A DNA stretch of 64,000 nucleotides. It comes from Halomonas sp. TD01 (GTDB taxonomy: Bacteria; Pseudomonadota; Gammaproteobacteria; Pseudomonadales; Halomonadaceae). Where the stretch lies: the NCBI RefSeq assembly GCF_923868895.1, contig NZ_OV350343.1:3782001-3846000 (forward strand). Reading direction: 5' to 3'. A model generated the notes under the pieces. It was not told the origin of the DNA, made no database searches, and worked only from the letters and a program-made list of their open reading frames with translations. Each line of letters opens with the position of its first letter. Within the stretch, counting starts at the first letter, position 1. Position numbers and translations under genes: made by a program. Positions 47,989 through 57,055 of the stretch are shown piece after piece.

Positions 47989-49455
47989 ATGACTCGCTCA
48001 ACATCTCCCACCCCCCTTCGCCGCACAAAGATTGTTGCGACGCTTGGTCCAGCAAGCGACCGTCCTGGTGTGCTGGAAGCTATGCTAAAAGCGGGCGTTG
48101 ATGTCGTGCGGCTAAATTTCTCCCATGGTGCGGCAGACGACCATCGCCGCCGCTTAAAGGAAGTACGAGAGATCGCCCAGCGACTTAACCGCAGTGTTGC
48201 CGCACTAGGCGATTTGCAAGGGCCGAAAATTCGTATTTCACGCTTTGCCGAAGGTGCCATTCATCTGGATATTGGCCAAGCCTTTGTGCTCGACATGGCG
48301 TTAGATGCCAACAGCGGCACCGCCGAGCGCGTCGGCTGTGATTACAAGTCGCTGATTGAAGATGTTGCGCCGGGTGACCGGCTACTGCTGGATGACGGGC
48401 GTGTCGTGCTGGATGTCATCTCAATTAGTGGACAAGAAGTGCACACCCGCGTTCACGTAGGTGGCAAGCTTTCCAATAATAAGGGCATCAACAAGCAAGG
48501 CGGCGGGCTGTCTGCCACAGCGCTTACTGAAAAAGATAAAGAAGATCTAAAAACCGCGATCGATATCGGCGTGGACTATCTGGCGGTCTCGTTCCCGCGT
48601 AGCGCTGCCGATATGCAGGAAGCTCGCGAACTGCTTGGCGAAGCAGGCAAGGAAATAGGTCTGGTTGCCAAGCTTGAGCGCGCCGAAGCGGTTGCCGATG
48701 ATGAGACACTGGATGGCATTATCGAGGCCTCTGAAGCCGTGATGGTCGCCCGAGGCGACTTAGGCGTAGAAATTGGCGATGCTGCACTGATCGGCACTCA
48801 AAAACGCATCATCAAGCATGCTCGCACGCTTAACCGCGCGGTTATTACCGCCACACAAATGATGGAGTCGATGATTGAGTCGCCACTGCCCACCCGCGCG
48901 GAAGTCTTCGACGTGGCTAACGCAGTGCTTGATGCCACCGACGCCGTCATGCTTTCTGCGGAAACCGCCGCAGGCGACTATCCAGTAGAAACTATTCAAG
49001 CGATGGATCGGGTATGCCTAGGCGCTGAGCGCGAACGTATTGCTCAGTCATCAGGCCACCGTATTCACGAAGGCTTCGAGCGCATTGATGAAACCATTGC
49101 CCTCTCTGCCATGTATGCCGCTAACCACCTGACGGGGGTACGCGCCATAGCCTGTATGACCTCGACAGGTTATACGCCGTTAATTGCTTCACGCATTCGC
49201 TCTGGCCTGCCGATTGTTGGCCTTGCACACAGCCCGATTGCCCAACGGCGCATGGCGCTTTATCGCGGCGTCGTGTCGATCCCCTTCGACACAACCCATA
49301 TGGACCCTAAAGAGCTCAATCAAGAGGCCGTCAAACTACTGCAAGCTCATGGATTGGCACGCCCTGGTGATCATGTCATTCTTACCCGCGGCGACCACAT
49401 GAATGCCCATGGCGGTACCAATACCATGAAAGTGCTTGCCGTTGAAGAATCGTAA
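47989..49455 (+). CDS. pyk: Pyruvate kinase
   Basis: Pyk converts phosphoenolpyruvate and ADP to pyruvate and ATP. The 488-residue protein has [77 protein letters not shown] and [20 protein letters not shown], with a C-terminal regulatory domain. The form resembles the PykA (type II) branch. AGGAG precedes the ATG. It is followed closely by mgsA and shares a promoter region with divergent gap. Confidence 0.96.
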   Translation: MTRSTSPTPLRRTKIVATLGPASDRPGVLEAMLKAGVDVVRLNFSHGAADDHRRRLKEVREIAQRLNRSVAALGDLQGPKIRISRFAEGAIHLDIGQAFVLDMALDANSGTAERVGCDYKSLIEDVAPGDRLLLDDGRVVLDVISISGQEVHTRVHVGGKLSNNKGINKQGGGLSATALTEKDKEDLKTAIDIGVDYLAVSFPRSAADMQEARELLGEAGKEIGLVAKLERAEAVADDETLDGIIEASEAVMVARGDLGVEIGDAALIGTQKRIIKHARTLNRAVITATQMMESMIESPLPTRAEVFDVANAVLDATDAVMLSAETAAGDYPVETIQAMDRVCLGAERERIAQSSGHRIHEGFERIDETIALSAMYAANHLTGVRAIACMTSTGYTPLIASRIRSGLPIVGLAHSPIAQRRMALYRGVVSIPFDTTHMDPKELNQEAVKLLQAHGLARPGDHVILTRGDHMNAHGGTNTMKVLAVEES

Positions 49456-49501
49456 AACTGGCAGAAACCTGAAATGTGACTGTGACCTGGAGAGCCATGC
49501 C

Positions 49502-49978
49502 ATGACCGACGCACGCCCACCCCGCCAAGCCGTTCGTACGCTGCAACCGCGTAAGCGCATTGCACTGATTGCTCACGACGGCAAAAAAACCGAAATGCTG
49601 GAGTGGGCAACGCGCTGGCAGGAAACGCTCAGCCAGCACACCCTAATTGGCACGGGCACAACCTCTAGCAAGCTGAAGAGCGCCTTAGGGCTGGAAGTTG
49701 AAGGATTGATGAGCGGGCCACTAGGTGGCGATCAGCAAATTGGCGCGCGTATTGCTGAGCAGCAGTTGGACGTGCTGATTTTCTTCTGGGATCCGTTTGC
49801 CCCTCAGCCCCACGATCCTGACGTCAAAGCGCTGCTGCGCTTAGCCGCATTATGGAACGTGCCGGTGGCGTGCAATGCGGCGAGCGCCGACTTTTTACTG
49901 TCTTCGCCCTACCTTAGTGAACGCTACGATATGTCTATTCCGGATGCAGAAGCCTGGGCTCAGGCCCGCACGGTCTAA
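49502..49978 (+). CDS. mgsA: Methylglyoxal synthase
   Basis: MgsA turns dihydroxyacetone phosphate into methylglyoxal and phosphate, a bypass that relieves sugar-phosphate stress. The 158-residue protein has all family blocks: IALIAHDGKKTEMLEWA, LIGTGTTSSKL, GLMSGPLGGDQQIGARIAE with the catalytic Asp, FFWDPFAPQPHDPDVKALLR with the active-site His, and CNAASADFL. The ATG at 49502 is preceded by TGGAGAG; an upstream frame from 49436 overlaps pyk. The 46-bp gap to pyk suggests one transcript. Confidence 0.94.
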   Translation: MTDARPPRQAVRTLQPRKRIALIAHDGKKTEMLEWATRWQETLSQHTLIGTGTTSSKLKSALGLEVEGLMSGPLGGDQQIGARIAEQQLDVLIFFWDPFAPQPHDPDVKALLRLAALWNVPVACNAASADFLLSSPYLSERYDMSIPDAEAWAQARTV

Positions 49979-49998
49979 GGCCGCCCGACCATATGGTT

Positions 49999-50976
49999 TT
50001 ACCGGGTACGCAGGTGGCGCGCCACGACCTGCTGCCCGCACTGATAGTCACCGCTCATGGCATTCAGGGCGCAGTTTAGGGTGAGTTCAGCAATGCGATC
50101 ATAATCCTGCAGGGCTGAATTTACCGGTTGCGGCAGAAAATCCAACAAGCGGTGGTCGCCAAAGGTGGCTAACCGCATCTCTTCCGGTAGCCCGCCGCGT
50201 TCCAGAAACACATCAAAGACCCCTTCCATCAGTACATAAGACGCAGTAACCAGCGCATCAGCTCCACCCTCTTCATCCAGCAATTGGGCAGCAAGACGAG
50301 CGCCTTCGCTACGCTCATAGTGCGTGCCGCTAAGCAAAATTGGCTCAATAGGGCTGCTTTGCAGGGCCGTCTGAAAGCCCGTCCGCCGCTCGCGGCTGAT
50401 CGACAAACTTGGCATCGCCTCCAGCCACGCCACTCGCCGCGTACTATCAGTAATGACCGATCGCGTTAGCGCATAAGCCGCGTCCTGATCGTTGCTGACG
50501 ACACTGGCAAAACGTTTCGGAGCAAGCCCGCGGTCCATTCCCACAACACACCAGCCCTCATCTACCAACTCAGAATAGAAGGCGTCATCTTCGGCTAAGC
50601 AACTGGCGGTAATAAGCACCTCACAGCGTTGCGCGCGCAGCGCCAATGCCAAGGTGCGCTCGCTATCGACGCAGTCATCTGAGCTAACCACCAACAGTTG
50701 ATAGCCTCTCTCCCGCGCGCCACGCTCTAAGCGTTTAGCCAGCCGTGCATAGCTGATATTTTCAAGATCGGGCACGATCAAACCAATCAGCCGACTTGCC
50801 CCACGACGCAGCGCCGCTGCCTGCGGATCAATGTGGTAGCGATACTGACGCACCACCGCCATGACTTTCTCGATGGTGGCATTGCTAATGCGCCGCTGCT
50901 CGGCCTGGCCATTAATTACATAGCTCGCCGTGGTGCGCGATACGCCCGCAAGCCGGGCAATGTCGGCAAGTGTCAT
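49999..50976 (-). CDS. fruR: Fructose operon repressor FruR/Cra-type
   Basis: A 325-residue LacI-family repressor. The helix-turn-helix TLADIARLAGVSRTTASYVI (from residue 2), followed by NGQAEQRRIS and YRYHIDPQAAALR, is nearly the E. coli Cra pattern. The effector domain has GLIVPDLENISYARLAK. It is divergent from fruBKA, and two TGAAtCGATTCA-type operators lie between. The known ligand of this class is fructose-1-phosphate (or FBP). AGAGGGAG precedes the ATG. It converges on mgsA with a 20-bp gap. Confidence 0.95.
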   Translation of the reverse strand: MTLADIARLAGVSRTTASYVINGQAEQRRISNATIEKVMAVVRQYRYHIDPQAAALRRGASRLIGLIVPDLENISYARLAKRLERGARERGYQLLVVSSDDCVDSERTLALALRAQRCEVLITASCLAEDDAFYSELVDEGWCVVGMDRGLAPKRFASVVSNDQDAAYALTRSVITDSTRRVAWLEAMPSLSISRERRTGFQTALQSSPIEPILLSGTHYERSEGARLAAQLLDEEGGADALVTASYVLMEGVFDVFLERGGLPEEMRLATFGDHRLLDFLPQPVNSALQDYDRIAELTLNCALNAMSGDYQCGQQVVARHLRTR

Positions 50977-51066
50977 GCAATTCTCCCTCTGGTTGCCGGT
51001 GTAGTTTATCAGCCGTTTCGCCCCACCCCGACTAAAGTCTAGAAAGACAACCCTTGTGTCTTTAAG

Positions 51067-51078
51067 TGAATCGATTCA
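51067..51078. promoter_or_regulatory. Cra/FruR operator 1
   Basis: TGAATCGATTCA is a perfect 12-bp palindrome matching the Cra consensus TGAAnCGnTTCA. It lies 91 bp from the fruR start and 130 bp from the fruB start. Confidence 0.82.
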
Positions 51079-51097
51079 GCATACAACTAATCATAGA

Positions 51098-51109
51098 TGA
51101 CTCGATTCA
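51098..51109. promoter_or_regulatory. Cra/FruR operator 2
   Basis: TGACTCGATTCA differs by one base from the perfect operator. Its start is 31 bp from the first site, three helical turns, so two dimers would lie on the same DNA face. Confidence 0.75.
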
Positions 51110-51207
51110 TCCAGCTAAGCTTAACGCCCTAAGACTAACGTTTAAGCACGATCACGCCGCTCATTGCAGATATTACCGTTGCCTGACAGCGTTTACAGGA
51201 GAACCTT

Positions 51208-54075
51208 ATGTTAACACTCGGCCCAGATGACATCTTGCTCGACCGCCATGCGGACGACTGGCAAGCTGCACTCGACATCGCCGCTAAGGCGCTAACGGAT
51301 GCGGGCTTAGTTGAGGCCGAGTACCGTGATGGCCTCCATGCTCGTGAAGCGCAGTCGTCAACATACCTTGGTAACGCGATTGCTATTCCACACGGTACAC
51401 CGGAAAGTCGCCAGCATGTAAAAAGCACCGGCGTACGAGTGCTGCAGTTCCCCAAAGGCGTTCAGTGGCATGACGGCCAGACGGTCTATGTTCTGGTAAC
51501 TATTGCGGCGCAAAATGACGAGCACCTGGATATTCTGCGCCAGCTGACCCATGTGCTGGACCGTGATGGCGTCGCCAACCAGCTCGCCAACGCTAGCTCA
51601 GCTGTCGAGGTATCGCGCTTGCTGTCTAAGCCTGCGCTTGAACCGCGCCTGGATGCCGATACGCTATGCATTAATTTCCCCGCTCGTGACCCTCAAGAAC
51701 TCGCCCTGGCCGCTGCCGCACGGCTTCGCCAAAGTGGCTGTGTTGATAACGCTTTTATTAGTGCCATCGCCAGTGCTTCCCCCCAATGGCTGGGCAAAGG
51801 ATTTTGGTTGGCAAGCCACGTCCAAGGGGTGACACAACCCGCTCTAGGCGTTGCCACGCCAGCCGATCCTAAACTTGAGCATGGCGGTCACCCAGTCCAT
51901 GCACTGTTCTGTTTAGCGGCCAGCGGCGATGCCCACCGTCCACTGCTGGAACAGCTATTAGCCGTGTTGGAGAACGGCGAAAGTGATAGCTTGGTGGGCA
52001 AAAGCAGCGCACAGCTGCTGGCCACGTTGGCGGGTGAAACCGCCAGCACTCAGACTCGGCGCGTGCGCGTCTTGAACCCCCACGGCCTGCACGCTCGTCC
52101 AGCGAAACAGCTGGTACAAGTCGCCCGCGCGCAATCAATGCCGATTAACGTACGCCTTGAAGAAGGCAGTGCCTCCACGGTTTCTGCCGCCAGCCTCACC
52201 AAAGTGATTGGCTTGGGAGCACGGCGTGGCCAGTGGCTGATTCTTTCTGCCGAAGGTGAGCAGGCAAGGGCTGCACTGGACGCCGTTTCCGCTGCGGTCG
52301 AAGAAGGCTTGGGCGAGAAAGTAACGCAGTTCGACGGCGGCTTTGATGCCAAGTCGGTTACTAACACGAGCAAGGCCGTTGAGCCGTTAGTCGCCGATGC
52401 GCCCCACACCGGCGTTGCCGCCTCGCCGGGCTTAGCCATTGCACCGGTGTTTGTGATTCGTCCAATGCAGTTCGACTATGCTGAACACGCCAGCGACCCC
52501 GAACAAGAAATTAGTCGCCTGAAAGTGGCACTCAAAGAAGGCGCCGCTCAATTACAGGCACTGGTGCACAACGCCCCTGGCGGTGAAGTGGCCGACATTC
52601 TCTCAATGCACGAAGAGATGCTAGACGACCCCGAGTTGCACCACGCTGCCATTGATGCGATTCGTGAAGGTCGTTCAGCAGAAGCCGGTTGGTGGAATGC
52701 CATTGAAACCGCCGCCCACGCTCAGGAAATGCTCGCCGACCGCCTGCTGGCCGAGCGCGCCGCCGACCTGCGCGACGTAGGCCGCCGCGTGCTGGGCGTA
52801 TTGTGCGATGTTCAACTGCCCGAGCCACCTGACCACCCATACATTCTGGTGATGGATGACATCGGCCCTTCCGACGTTGCCCGCTTGGATACCTCACGCG
52901 TACGCGGACTTTTAACCGTGCGTGGCGGTGCTACCGCTCACAGTGCCATTCTGGCTCGTGCGCTGGGCATTCCCGCTGTTGTCGGCGCCGGTGAAGCCGT
53001 CATGGCGTTGCATAACGGCAGTATGATGATTCTGGATGGTGAACGTGGGCGGGTTACCTCCCAGCCTTCCGAAGAGCGCCTGCAGCGCGCGGAACAACAG
53101 CTTCTCGACCAGCAGCAGCGCGAAGCCGATGCCTGGGAGCTACGTTTTGAGCAAGCCCAAACCCGCGATGGGCATCGGGTAGAAGTGGCAGCCAATCTGG
53201 GTAACACCGCCCACGCCGCCGATGCAGTAGAACGGGGTGCCGAAGGCGTTGGCCTGCTGCGCACCGAGTTCCTGTTTATGGCCTACTCAAGCGCACCGGA
53301 CCTAGCCACCCAAATTGCCGAGTACCGCGAAGCCACCGACGCCTTGGAAGGCCGCCCACTGGTCGCGCGTACTCTGGATGTAGGTGGCGACAAGCCGCTG
53401 CCCTACTGGCCTGTTCCCCAGGAAGACAACCCCTTCCTGGGCCTACGCGGCATTCGCTTAGCGCTGACCCAGCCGGAAGTGCTGGAAACACAAATCCGCG
53501 CGCTGCTGATGGCAGCTGTCGGCCGTCCGCTACGCATCATGCTGCCGATGGTTAAGGATGTCGCTGAATTCCGCGCCGCCAAAGTCATCTATGACCGCCT
53601 GCTTAGCGAAATCCCACCACAGCAGCGCGCCACTGATGTGCAACTGGGCGTGATGATCGAAGTGCCCTCCAGCGCACTGCTAGCACCTACGCTGGCGGCC
53701 GAGGTGGACTTCTTCTCCGTCGGCACTAACGATTTAACTCAGTACACCCTGGCCATCGACCGCGGCCACCCAGAGCTTTCTGCCCAAGCCGATGGCTTGC
53801 ACCCCGCCGTGCTGCGTTTGATTCAAATGACCGTCGATGCCGCTCATGCCCACGGCAAGTGGGTCGGCGTATGCGGCGAGCTAGCCTCGGACGCCATGGC
53901 CGTGCCAGTACTGGTAGGGTTAGGCGTTGATGAGCTTTCCGTCAGTGCGCGACAAATTCCGCTAGTCAAAGCGCGCCTGCGTGAATTTGATCTTGCCGAT
54001 GCAAAAGCCACTGCCCAATTAGCACTGAGTAAAGCCACCAGCGATGAGGTGCGTGACGCCCTGGAGGCCCGCTAA
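51208..54075 (+). CDS. fruB: PTS fructose EIIA-HPr-EI fusion protein
   Basis: A 955-residue fusion that carries phosphate from PEP to the fructose EII. An EIIA-Fru domain has its His 62 in AIAIPHGTPES. A linker domain (about 150-275) resembling the middle domain of E. coli FruB follows. The HPr domain has His 296 in NPHGLHARPAKQ. The enzyme I domain (about 400-955) has His 578 in RGGATAHSAILARALG and the PEP-binding LLRTEFLFM and VCGELASD. It makes fructose uptake independent of a separate ptsHI. Its TAA overlaps the fruK ATG. Confidence 0.96.
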   Translation: MLTLGPDDILLDRHADDWQAALDIAAKALTDAGLVEAEYRDGLHAREAQSSTYLGNAIAIPHGTPESRQHVKSTGVRVLQFPKGVQWHDGQTVYVLVTIAAQNDEHLDILRQLTHVLDRDGVANQLANASSAVEVSRLLSKPALEPRLDADTLCINFPARDPQELALAAAARLRQSGCVDNAFISAIASASPQWLGKGFWLASHVQGVTQPALGVATPADPKLEHGGHPVHALFCLAASGDAHRPLLEQLLAVLENGESDSLVGKSSAQLLATLAGETASTQTRRVRVLNPHGLHARPAKQLVQVARAQSMPINVRLEEGSASTVSAASLTKVIGLGARRGQWLILSAEGEQARAALDAVSAAVEEGLGEKVTQFDGGFDAKSVTNTSKAVEPLVADAPHTGVAASPGLAIAPVFVIRPMQFDYAEHASDPEQEISRLKVALKEGAAQLQALVHNAPGGEVADILSMHEEMLDDPELHHAAIDAIREGRSAEAGWWNAIETAAHAQEMLADRLLAERAADLRDVGRRVLGVLCDVQLPEPPDHPYILVMDDIGPSDVARLDTSRVRGLLTVRGGATAHSAILARALGIPAVVGAGEAVMALHNGSMMILDGERGRVTSQPSEERLQRAEQQLLDQQQREADAWELRFEQAQTRDGHRVEVAANLGNTAHAADAVERGAEGVGLLRTEFLFMAYSSAPDLATQIAEYREATDALEGRPLVARTLDVGGDKPLPYWPVPQEDNPFLGLRGIRLALTQPEVLETQIRALLMAAVGRPLRIMLPMVKDVAEFRAAKVIYDRLLSEIPPQQRATDVQLGVMIEVPSSALLAPTLAAEVDFFSVGTNDLTQYTLAIDRGHPELSAQADGLHPAVLRLIQMTVDAAHAHGKWVGVCGELASDAMAVPVLVGLGVDELSVSARQIPLVKARLREFDLADAKATAQLALSKATSDEVRDALEAR

Positions 54076-55046
54076 TGGCCCAGGTAGTGTGCATTACACT
54101 CAACCCCGCGCTGGATTTAGCGTTCAACCTTGAAACGCTGACACTCGGTCATGTGAACCGCCCCCACAGCGCCCAGTTAGAAGCCGCGGGCAAAGGCGTT
54201 AACGTAGCACGAGTGCTGGCCAGTTTAGGCCATCAAGTGATTGTTAGCGGCTTTCTCGGCCAGGATAACGACGCGCCGTTCAGCTTGGCATTCCCCCACT
54301 ACGGCGTGGAAGATGCCTTTGTACGAGTACCCGGCAGCACGCGCATTAACGCCAAGCTGGCGGAACAGAGTGGCCGCGTCACTGATATTAACGGCCCCGG
54401 CATGCCGATTGAGGCTGCCCACTTAAATGCTTTACAAACTACCCTAGACGATTTGTTTCAGCGCCTCGCTCCGCCCCAGGCGGTCGTCGTTGCCGGTAGC
54501 CTTCCACCGGGTATTGATCAGCCGCTGTTTGCTGAACTACTGACCACCCTAAAAAGCTATGGCGTACCACTTTGGATAGACACCAGTGGCCCGGCACTGC
54601 TAACCGCCATTGCCGCTCAGCCTGCGGCTGTAAAACCTAACGAAACGGAACTCGCTGACTGGGCTGGTGGCAATCTTGAAACTGATGCGCAACGCCAAGC
54701 CGCCGCTAAACGCCTGCACGCCAGCGGCATCGAGCAAGCGCTGATTTCCGCAGGTTCAGAGGGCGTTTTATGGGTTAGTTCACAGGGCACTTGGCAATCT
54801 ACCCCACCTAGCGTCAACGCCACCAATACCGTTTGTGCGGGCGATACCTTTTTGGCTGGCATGCTTCATGGGCTGCTCAGCGACTTCGCCCCACAAGACA
54901 CCCTTCGCTTCGCAACGGCACTCTCTGCCGAAGCGGTTCGCCACGTCGGCGTGGGCACCCCCCACGCCGACGACTTTGACTTACTCCAACAACAGACTTT
55001 GGTACGGCGTCTTGACGACACCATCACCGAGGGAGCCACGCGATGA
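54075..55046 (+). CDS. fruK: 1-phosphofructokinase
   Basis: FruK phosphorylates fructose-1-phosphate to fructose-1,6-bisphosphate. The 323-residue PfkB-family protein starts VCITLNPALDLAFNLETL and has EAAGKGVNVARVLASLGH, VVVAGSLPPGID, VKPNETELADW and the catalytic region NTVCAGDTFLAGMLHG. It lies between fruB and fruA with overlaps on both sides. GGAGG before the ATG lies inside the fruB end. Confidence 0.96.
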   Translation: MAQVVCITLNPALDLAFNLETLTLGHVNRPHSAQLEAAGKGVNVARVLASLGHQVIVSGFLGQDNDAPFSLAFPHYGVEDAFVRVPGSTRINAKLAEQSGRVTDINGPGMPIEAAHLNALQTTLDDLFQRLAPPQAVVVAGSLPPGIDQPLFAELLTTLKSYGVPLWIDTSGPALLTAIAAQPAAVKPNETELADWAGGNLETDAQRQAAAKRLHASGIEQALISAGSEGVLWVSSQGTWQSTPPSVNATNTVCAGDTFLAGMLHGLLSDFAPQDTLRFATALSAEAVRHVGVGTPHADDFDLLQQQTLVRRLDDTITEGATR

Positions 55047-56779
55047 ACCTGATTCTGATTACCGCCTGCCCCAGCGGCATGGCGACCACCTTTTTGGCCG
55101 CCAAGCGCCTTGAACAAGCGGCCACACGGATGGGCTGGAGCGCTCATGTGGAAATGCACGGCGAGATTGCGCCGCTGCAGGCTGCCACCGCCGAGCAAAT
55201 TGCTAATGCCGATTTAATTGTGGTGGCCGCCGATCACGTTCCCGCCCCGGAGCGTTTTGAAGGCAAACGACTTTTCCAGGCCCCGATTGCCAGCGCCCTG
55301 CCCGACCCCAGCGCCTTTTTAGCTCAAGCCAAGCGTGAAGCACCGATTTACACTGCTCCTGCAACCCCTACAGCTGCTGCTACTCCGGCGAGCAACACGG
55401 GTGGCAAGAAGATTGTCGCTGTTACCGCTTGCCCCACCGGCGTTGCCCATACCTTTATGGCCGCTGAAGCGCTAGCCGAAGCAGGCAAAGCCATGGGGCA
55501 TGCCATTCGCGTGGAAACCCAAGGCTCAGTGGGCGCTCAGGATCATTTAACCGAACAAGAGATCGCCGACGCCGACGTGGTCGTACTGGCCTGCGATATC
55601 GACGTTGACCCAGCGCGGTTTGCAGGCAAGCGTATTTACCGCACCTCAACCGGCAATGCACTAAAAAAGCCACGTCCCACTCTGGAAGCCGCCCTTGTTG
55701 ATGCTAGCGTAGAAAACGCCAGCAGCGGTTCGGGCAACGCCAATAAGAGCGTTAAAGAGAAAGGCGTTTATAAGCACCTACTCACTGGCGTGTCGTTCAT
55801 GCTGCCTATGGTGGTAGCGGGTGGCTTGCTGATTGCGCTCTCGTTTGTCTTCGGTATTGAAGCCTTTGAACAGGAAGGCACACTGGCCGCTGCGCTTATG
55901 CAAATTGGCGGTGGTACCGCCTTCGCGCTAATGATTCCTGTGCTGGCAGGCTACATTGCCTACTCCATCGCTGACCGCCCCGGCATCGCCCCAGGCATGA
56001 TTGGCGGGATGTTGGCGGCCAACATTGGCTCCGGGTTTATTGGCGGTATTTTGGCAGGCTTTCTGGCAGGCTACGTAGCCCTCGCGGTTACCCGCTACGT
56101 TAAGCTGCCCTCCAGCGTTGAATCGCTCAAGCCTATTCTGATTATCCCGCTGGTGGCCAGTCTGGTCACCGGCCTGACGATGATCTATGTGATTGGCGAA
56201 CCTGTCGCTGCATTGCTGAATGCGCTGACCAGCTTCCTGGCCTCTATGGGCTCTACTAACGCGGTACTGCTGGGCATTCTATTGGGCGCAATGATGTGCT
56301 TCGATTTGGGCGGCCCCGTCAATAAAGCAGCTTATACCTTTGGCGTGGGCCTGTTAGCTTCGGAAACCTACGGCCCAATGGCAGCGATCATGGCGGCAGG
56401 CATGGTGCCAGCAATTGGCATGGGCATTGCCAGTTTCGTTGCACGCAATAAGTTCTCTGCACCAGAGCGCGAAGCAGGCAAGGCATCATTTGTACTGGGC
56501 ATGTGCTTTATCAGTGAAGGGGCCATTCCCTTTGCGGCGAAAGACCCGTTGCGGGTTATCCCAGCGTGCATAGTGGGCGGTGCGATTACCGGCGCGCTTT
56601 CCATGCTGGTAGGCGCGAAACTAATGGCACCTCACGGTGGTATCTTTGTTCTGCTGATTCCCAACGCCATTACCCCTGCACTACTCTACCTTGGCGCGAT
56701 TATCATCGGCTCGCTGGTAACCGGCTTAGGCTATGCCTTTATTAAACGCGGCGCCGCTCAAGTTGCCGTTGCAAGCTAA
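55043..56779 (+). CDS. fruA: PTS fructose transporter EIIB'BC
   Basis: A 578-residue membrane permease that imports and phosphorylates fructose at C1. Two EIIB domains are in tandem: ITACPSGMATTFLAA with Cys 9 and VTACPTGVAHTFMAAEAL with Cys 130. An Ala/Thr/Pro-rich linker separates them. The EIIC domain (from about residue 240) has about eight or nine helices, including GFIGGILAGFLAGY and the GGPVNKAAY segment. Its ATG overlaps the fruK stop. A terminator follows. Confidence 0.96.
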   Translation: MNLILITACPSGMATTFLAAKRLEQAATRMGWSAHVEMHGEIAPLQAATAEQIANADLIVVAADHVPAPERFEGKRLFQAPIASALPDPSAFLAQAKREAPIYTAPATPTAAATPASNTGGKKIVAVTACPTGVAHTFMAAEALAEAGKAMGHAIRVETQGSVGAQDHLTEQEIADADVVVLACDIDVDPARFAGKRIYRTSTGNALKKPRPTLEAALVDASVENASSGSGNANKSVKEKGVYKHLLTGVSFMLPMVVAGGLLIALSFVFGIEAFEQEGTLAAALMQIGGGTAFALMIPVLAGYIAYSIADRPGIAPGMIGGMLAANIGSGFIGGILAGFLAGYVALAVTRYVKLPSSVESLKPILIIPLVASLVTGLTMIYVIGEPVAALLNALTSFLASMGSTNAVLLGILLGAMMCFDLGGPVNKAAYTFGVGLLASETYGPMAAIMAAGMVPAIGMGIASFVARNKFSAPEREAGKASFVLGMCFISEGAIPFAAKDPLRVIPACIVGGAITGALSMLVGAKLMAPHGGIFVLLIPNAITPALLYLGAIIIGSLVTGLGYAFIKRGAAQVAVAS

Positions 56780-56823
56780 ACTCGCAAACATCAGCGCGGG
56801 GTAAATGCTTAACCATCAATCAC

Positions 56824-56861
56824 AAACGCTGGGTAGGTTTCTGCCTGCTCAGCGTTTTTTT
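56824..56861 (+). terminator. Terminator after fruBKA
   Basis: AAACGCTG pairs with CAGCGTTT, with further GTAGG/CCTGC pairing inside, followed by a T-run. It lies 45 bases after fruA. Confidence 0.82.
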
Positions 56862-56933
56862 CTCCACACATGTCCTTCAGCACCCAATAGCAACGGTTTA
56901 TTACTTATTTTTAAGCTATTAATCGCTTATTAT

Positions 56934-56961
56934 TTGCTTAAACTGGGGTTTTATGTAGTAT
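56934..56961 (+). promoter_or_regulatory. Possible pgi promoter
   Basis: TTGCTT, 16 bp, TAGTAT. The proposed -10 is inside the HexR-like box at 56954-56968. It is a moderate match to sigma-70 consensus. Confidence 0.4.
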
Positions 56962-56968
56962 TTTTACA
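56954..56968. promoter_or_regulatory. HexR-like operator upstream of pgi
   Basis: TGTAGTATTTTTACA has perfect TGTA and TACA ends of the HexR 15-mer. It lies 87 bp before the pgi start and overlaps a possible -10 box. Confidence 0.62.
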
Positions 56969-57055
56969 CAAATAGTCTCATAAATAGAACAAGGCACGAG
57001 CCAGAACACAGTGTTCGTCACTTAATAATGATCTAAAACAACAGGACCGCCTTCT

